Part shown: positions 60,442 through 64,000 of the stretch, in pieces
Layout: every line of letters begins with the position of its first letter
How positions within the stretch are numbered: the first letter of the stretch is position 1
Assembly (NCBI RefSeq): GCF_000739915.1
Contig: NZ_BBJT01000008.1
Coordinates: 1 to 64,000 of the forward strand
Direction: 5' to 3'
DNA: 64,000 nucleotides
From: Paenibacillus chitinolyticus NBRC 15660
GTDB lineage: Bacteria; Bacillota; Bacilli; Paenibacillales; NBRC-103111
Program-made: the position numbers and the translations under genes
The notes under the pieces: generated by a model
The model's input: the letters and a program-made list of their open reading frames with translations, nothing else
Databases searched by the model: none
Told to the model about the DNA's origin: nothing

Positions 60442-61248
60442 TTAATTGTTTTTATTAACATATAATTCAGCTAGTAAGGTTTCGCCAATATTGTCGATTT
60501 GTTTATCTAAATCACCTGCTACAAACCCACGCAAAGAATTATTTCTACTATCGATGTAAAAGCTAATGCCGTCTTTAAAACCTATGTGATGGGTTAGGTC
60601 ACTAAACCATGCTCTTTGAAAATCATATGTTTTTGAAAATTTATCAATTATGCCAAAAACATCCGATTCATTGTGCTTCTTTATTGCTTCTTTAAGCATG
60701 TTAGGTGTTCCAGCAAAGATTATACACTTATCATAATTTAATCTTTCGTATTTACTAAACGCACATTGAAATAAGAATTTTTCAAAGTTATCTGCAAAAT
60801 AACTTACAAACTGGCTATCCTCATCAGTCATAACAATCTGAGGATTATCAGTTTGGGTAAAATCAAATGATAGTTGACCATAAAATGATTCAGTTTGAAA
60901 AAAATGTATATATTTATCACTTAAAGTGTCTGGTGCTTCCTCATGTATCCCTTCATAAGAATTAATTATCTCAGAAATTGAAGCATATCCTGGAAGTTGA
61001 GTTTTTAGTAAACCCTTATCATCCTGCCCCATATAATTTAAATAAATCTCATATTCTTTAGGAAAATGATAGTTATATTTATTAATTTGAGTTAGATTTT
61101 TTAGCGTATCTATGTCCTCTTTTTTTGCTGGTTCTATTTCATTTACCCATTTCTCATCAAATCTTGATATATATTTTGATAATCGTTCAAAAAGATTTGT
61201 ACAATCTCCTATGGGTGGGATGTGATTACTTTTTATTGGCATTTGCAT
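60442..61248 (-). CDS. SUKH/SMI1-KNR4 family immunity protein
   Basis: A 268-residue soluble protein. Residues about 35-170 follow the SMI1/KNR4 (SUKH) pattern: an acidic helix with IEPAKKEDIDTLKNLTQ, then HFPKEYEIYLNYMGQDDKGLL, and a calcium-free beta core with FYGQLSFDF and IVMTDEDSQFVSYFADNFEKFLFQCAF. SUKH proteins are the largest group of immunity proteins to polymorphic nuclease toxins. ATG 61248 follows GAGGAG. A second half with helical character is less familiar. Confidence 0.8.
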   Translation of the reverse strand: MQMPIKSNHIPPIGDCTNLFERLSKYISRFDEKWVNEIEPAKKEDIDTLKNLTQINKYNYHFPKEYEIYLNYMGQDDKGLLKTQLPGYASISEIINSYEGIHEEAPDTLSDKYIHFFQTESFYGQLSFDFTQTDNPQIVMTDEDSQFVSYFADNFEKFLFQCAFSKYERLNYDKCIIFAGTPNMLKEAIKKHNESDVFGIIDKFSKTYDFQRAWFSDLTHHIGFKDGISFYIDSRNNSLRGFVAGDLDKQIDNIGETLLAELYVNKNN

Positions 61249-61423
61249 ATTTCATGTACTCCTCTGAAACAGTATCCATATCTGTTATTTACTTGGGTTA
61301 TCATGTGCAGTATTTACTACTTTTGACCTACCGCGTTTTGTGCTTCTACAGTAGTCTCTGGAGTTCTAGGTGGGTATGAAGCCACGTAACCCGTCCCCTA
61401 AGTTTAATCCTTTATTGCGGAGT

Positions 61424-61457
61424 AAAAAGATGATAGTCGGTTTCACCAACTATCATC
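61424..61457 (-). terminator. Terminator of the toxin-immunity operon
   Basis: GATGATAGT (61429-61437) pairs with ACTATCATC (61449-61457), followed leftward by five U. It lies about 70 bases past the pentapeptide-repeat stop, so the toxin, Imm-like and pentapeptide genes may form one unit. Confidence 0.85.
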
Positions 61458-61524
61458 CTACTATTCAATCATTATGATGTTTTATGAGAGTAGACACGTA
61501 GTGATATTTGTTCAGCATACATAT

Positions 61525-62130
61525 CTAAAGTTTACTTTTGACTATTTCCATGACTCCTTCATCAAATATTGCCCCATCTATTAAAGCACCAGTCCAAACT
61601 ACACCATCAAGCATGGTATTTCTAAAATCTGCTTCTTCGAAATTCCCCTCTGTGAGGGTTGCACCTGTAAGATCTGCATTAGAAAAACTTGCTTGTTGAG
61701 CATTTATTCTGGATAAATTCGCATTTTTAAATGATGCGTTACTAAACGATGATCCAACTACTTCCCCACCAGAAAAGTCAACTTCATCAAAGCAAGTTCC
61801 TCTGCACATACTTATATTAATCTTGGCTCCTTTTAAAATAGCTTTATAAAGGTTCGCTCCATTTAGAACACAATCTCCCATATCTATCTTCTCTAAGTTA
61901 CTGTTGCTGAAATCAGTTTCTTCAAAATCACAATCAAGAAAGGAAGCTCTTATTAATGATGATGCTCTAAGATTTACTCTTACCGCCTGAATACAGTCTC
62001 CCATTACCTCAGATAAGTCAGTATAAGCTAAATCTACACCGCTCATCTCTAATCCATAAATAACTTCCTTATTTATTTTATAACTATCCAATATTTTCAA
62101 GATATTACTTCGATCCTGTTGCCCGGTCAT
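61525..62130 (-). CDS. Pentapeptide-repeat protein
   Basis: A 201-residue protein made of pentapeptide repeats of the A(D/N)LxX type from about residue 30 to 195 (LRASSLIRASFLDCDFEETDFSNSN; ANLYKAILKGAKI; DFSGGEVVGSSFSNASFKNANLSRI). These fold into a right-handed quadrilateral beta helix. Known members mimic DNA or protect gyrase, and others serve as immunity factors. ATG 62130 is chosen with GGGAAGTGG before it. It is 24 bases after the Imm-like gene and near the toxin gene, so immunity is plausible. Confidence 0.85.
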   Translation of the reverse strand: MTGQQDRSNILKILDSYKINKEVIYGLEMSGVDLAYTDLSEVMGDCIQAVRVNLRASSLIRASFLDCDFEETDFSNSNLEKIDMGDCVLNGANLYKAILKGAKINISMCRGTCFDEVDFSGGEVVGSSFSNASFKNANLSRINAQQASFSNADLTGATLTEGNFEEADFRNTMLDGVVWTGALIDGAIFDEGVMEIVKSKL

Positions 62131-62153
62131 TTTAACCACTTCCCATCTGCACT

Positions 62154-62930
62154 TTATCTATTGAGATAGTTTTGCCAAGCGGCACTAGGACTAAACGTTG
62201 CGCCCATCCGGTTATTGGAAAATTTCGGAACAGCTATTGCGCCAGAGGTTTCTAAATACTTCATTACTTGCAACCACTTGTTAAGTAATTCACTAGAATC
62301 AGCTTCCCATGGCTTCTCAATTACATCCATACAAATTCCTTCCCAATCCAACTCAGATACATGACCAGGTGAATTTTTCAAATACTCTCTTCCAAACAGT
62401 TCAAGAATATCATTACTAAAATAAGTTCGAGACCCTACCCCCAAAGGACCGTTCTGCAGAAACTCCACTGGTACTGGTTGTGAACACAAATTCATCCATA
62501 TTTGATTACGTTCATTTTCAGTATTCCAAGGATATGTTGTTGGCCAAAATATATTAGTAATTCCGTAACGAGGTTTTGCAATATTTGATATTTTGTCAGA
62601 TATCTCAAAAACCATCGACCAATGTTTTTTAGAAAGGGATTTATGGAAATTAAAATATAAAAATGATCGATTACTGAGATTCACATGAAAATAACCAGAA
62701 TATTTGATAGACTTATCTCGATGAAGATGAATTTCTGTTATTCTTCCTTCTTTAACTTTCTCAATAATTTCATTTCGATTATACTCGACCTTAATCCGTT
62801 CATCATTTCCCCAGTGGGTAGGAACAAGCTTTTCATCTGACTCAAAAACATCTAAAATTCGACCTAACACCTCTTCACTACTAAAAGATACTGTTGGATA
62901 CATTTCAATTAAAAATAAATTTGGTGTCAT
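62154..62930 (-). CDS. Immunity protein (Imm52-like) next to the toxin
   Basis: A 258-residue soluble protein starting at ATG 62930 behind CGGAGGATAG. Motifs such as LFLIEMYPTVSFSSEEVLGRIL, YSGYFHVNLSNRSFLYFNFH and AKPRYGITNIFWPTTYPWNTENERNQ are of the kind I associate with an Imm-type family (Imm52 by memory). It begins 35 bases after the toxin stop codon, the normal place for a cognate immunity gene, and should bind and block the nuclease tip. Family name uncertain, role fairly safe from position. Confidence 0.7.
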   Translation of the reverse strand: MTPNLFLIEMYPTVSFSSEEVLGRILDVFESDEKLVPTHWGNDERIKVEYNRNEIIEKVKEGRITEIHLHRDKSIKYSGYFHVNLSNRSFLYFNFHKSLSKKHWSMVFEISDKISNIAKPRYGITNIFWPTTYPWNTENERNQIWMNLCSQPVPVEFLQNGPLGVGSRTYFSNDILELFGREYLKNSPGHVSELDWEGICMDVIEKPWEADSSELLNKWLQVMKYLETSGAIAVPKFSNNRMGATFSPSAAWQNYLNR

Positions 62931-62965
62931 TTCTATCCTCCGCTCAAAGAAATCAATCACATGAA

Positions 62966-64000
62966 TCAGGGATCTACCCAGTAACCTCCACCTTGAATGC
63001 TTTCATCCACTTTCCAAATACGGGTAATCTTACCGCTTTCAGGATCGACATAATAAACCGTGCTCTCTTTTCCCAATGGCGCACTAGGTCTCGGTCTAGG
63101 AGGAATTGCATCTAAATTAGGGCTATCACTTGAAATAGTCACAATATGCTTACCATTGCCCGCCTCAAGCATTTCTCTTTCAGCCCGCATTTGACTATCA
63201 TTATAAACAACTTGATCTTCGGAACTGGATTTGTGTTTATGGTCATGGATAAGATCAATTTCACCTTTTTCGTTTCGTGCAATACTATCCGGACGAGTAA
63301 GATGTCCTTCACTTGATTCGAAAGTAAGTACTTCACCAGTATTATTATCTTTCAATTCTCTACCTAATTGCTTTTCGAGTGCATTTCTACCTGCAATCTC
63401 CTGTTCTATTCCATTTGCTCTGTTCTTTCTTAATTGTTCAGTTAATTCATCCCACTTTTTACGAGAAACCGGCTTTTCACCCTTGTCTAGCTTTTCTTCA
63501 CAATAACGCTCATACCGAGCATCATCGGCTGCTTTCAGATCTCCTCGTGCGTTCGCTTCATCAATTTTTTGTCGATAATACTTTTTCCTATCTAGAGGTA
63601 GTCCTTCACCGCTAGTTTTACCCGTCCCCCCAGTTCCCCCGCCACCAACCGCACGAGTCACAGCCTTAGAAGAACTTTGTAGGACGTTCGCACTGTTTGT
63701 AGTGGATTTCCCAAACTGATTGCCTATTTGATTGGCAAGCAACGGTGGACCATCAAAAGCCAATTCATAACCGAACCTTGGCATCTGGACACTATTCTTA
63801 AACTTCTGGCCCAGTTCTTTGCCCATTTGGCCTAAATCGGCAATGTCCTTGGTTAATCTGTTGACGGATTTATTCAGGGTTCCGGTTACAGAACTCGCTA
63901 TACTTTGGGCAAATTGCTGGGTTTCCTTCATGTAGCCCTTGCCCAAACTCGTACCCCAATCATTTAAATTCCCTACAAATTTTCCAAAACCTTCTCCTAT
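62966..64000 (-). CDS. Polymorphic toxin C-terminus with nuclease-like tip, 5' end outside window
   Basis: The frame is open to the window edge, so only the C-terminal ~345 residues are seen. The visible N-part is Gly/Ser/Asn-rich (GEGFGKFVGNLNDWGTSLGK). Next comes a pre-toxin linker (DRKKYYRQKIDEANARGDLK, YERYCEEKLDKGEKPVSRKKWDELTEQLRKNRANGIEQE) common before Bacillales toxin tips. The tip has RPDSIARNEKGEIDLIHDHKHK (about 63225-63300), an Asp-x-n-Asp with HKHK arrangement like the PD-(D/E)xK nuclease fold, then a C-terminal VYYVDPESGKITRIWKVD. A DNA- or RNA-cleaving intercellular toxin is likely. Confidence 0.8.
   Translation of the reverse strand: MGEGFGKFVGNLNDWGTSLGKGYMKETQQFAQSIASSVTGTLNKSVNRLTKDIADLGQMGKELGQKFKNSVQMPRFGYELAFDGPPLLANQIGNQFGKSTTNSANVLQSSSKAVTRAVGGGGTGGTGKTSGEGLPLDRKKYYRQKIDEANARGDLKAADDARYERYCEEKLDKGEKPVSRKKWDELTEQLRKNRANGIEQEIAGRNALEKQLGRELKDNNTGEVLTFESSEGHLTRPDSIARNEKGEIDLIHDHKHKSSSEDQVVYNDSQMRAEREMLEAGNGKHIVTISSDSPNLDAIPPRPRPSAPLGKESTVYYVDPESGKITRIWKVDESIQGGGYWVDP

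Overview
The window looks like a chromosomal segment of a spore-forming Firmicute of the Paenibacillus/Cohnella kind. Coding regions are mostly moderately GC-rich, ribosome binding sites are strong Gram-positive type (AGGAGG-like), and TTG and GTG starts are frequent. Content is typical of Paenibacillaceae: several carbohydrate ABC importers with AraC-type or YesMN-type regulators, a GH35 beta-galactosidase, an Opp-type peptide importer, DUF4183 proteins and a Fur-controlled siderophore receptor. This assignment is inference from gene content.

Layout. 1-7.2 kb: a 9-bp tandem repeat at the edge, an HSL-type esterase, a lipoprotein plus 3-methyladenine glycosylase operon, two DUF4183 genes, a YdjC/ChbG deacetylase, and a TetR regulator next to an SDR-alpha/beta hydrolase fusion, with matching operator-like palindromes. 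7.2-10.3 kb: one 1031-residue protein of unknown family. 10.4-13 kb: a decaying carbohydrate locus (sulfatase N-terminal stub, GH35 beta-galactosidase, permease C-terminal remnant). 13-16.5 kb: a small conserved protein, a TipA-like MerR regulator, a DedA protein and a medium-chain dehydrogenase. 17-24.4 kb: solute-binding protein, two permeases and a membrane-bound AraC regulator (one operon), then a secreted phosphodiesterase-like protein. 24.6-28.2 kb: an ABC exporter with an OmpR/HisKA two-component pair. 28.4-30.5 kb: an AraC regulator and siderophore-binding lipoprotein, each behind a Fur box, followed by a telomere-like heptad repeat. 30.8-37.5 kb: an ArsR-like protein and an oppABCDF-type operon.

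37.7-43.2 kb: small membrane and cytosolic ORFs, LysR plus SDR, a formate/nitrite channel and an AT-rich hypothetical. 43.3-54.5 kb: a second sugar island. A binding protein, two permeases, a TIM-barrel isomerase and a Gfo/Idh dehydrogenase run leftward. A secreted glycosidase-like protein with Ig and Fn3 modules, and a divergent YesM/YesN pair, probably sense and process the same substrate. The kinase carries a long low-complexity insertion in its ATPase domain. 54.7-56.6 kb: two secreted proteins.

56.7-64 kb: an AT-rich leftward cluster ending in the C-terminal part of a polymorphic toxin whose gene runs off the window. The toxin has a nuclease-like tip and is followed by immunity-type genes (Imm-like, pentapeptide repeat, SUKH/SMI1, YezG/DUF600, DUF6630-like), a frameshifted lipoprotein and an orphan ORF tail. 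This accessory region is the best candidate for an undescribed system. The 1031-residue protein, the SDR-hydrolase fusion and the kinase insertion are the other items most worth pursuing. No tRNA, rRNA, CRISPR array, complete IS element or convincing riboswitch was seen.
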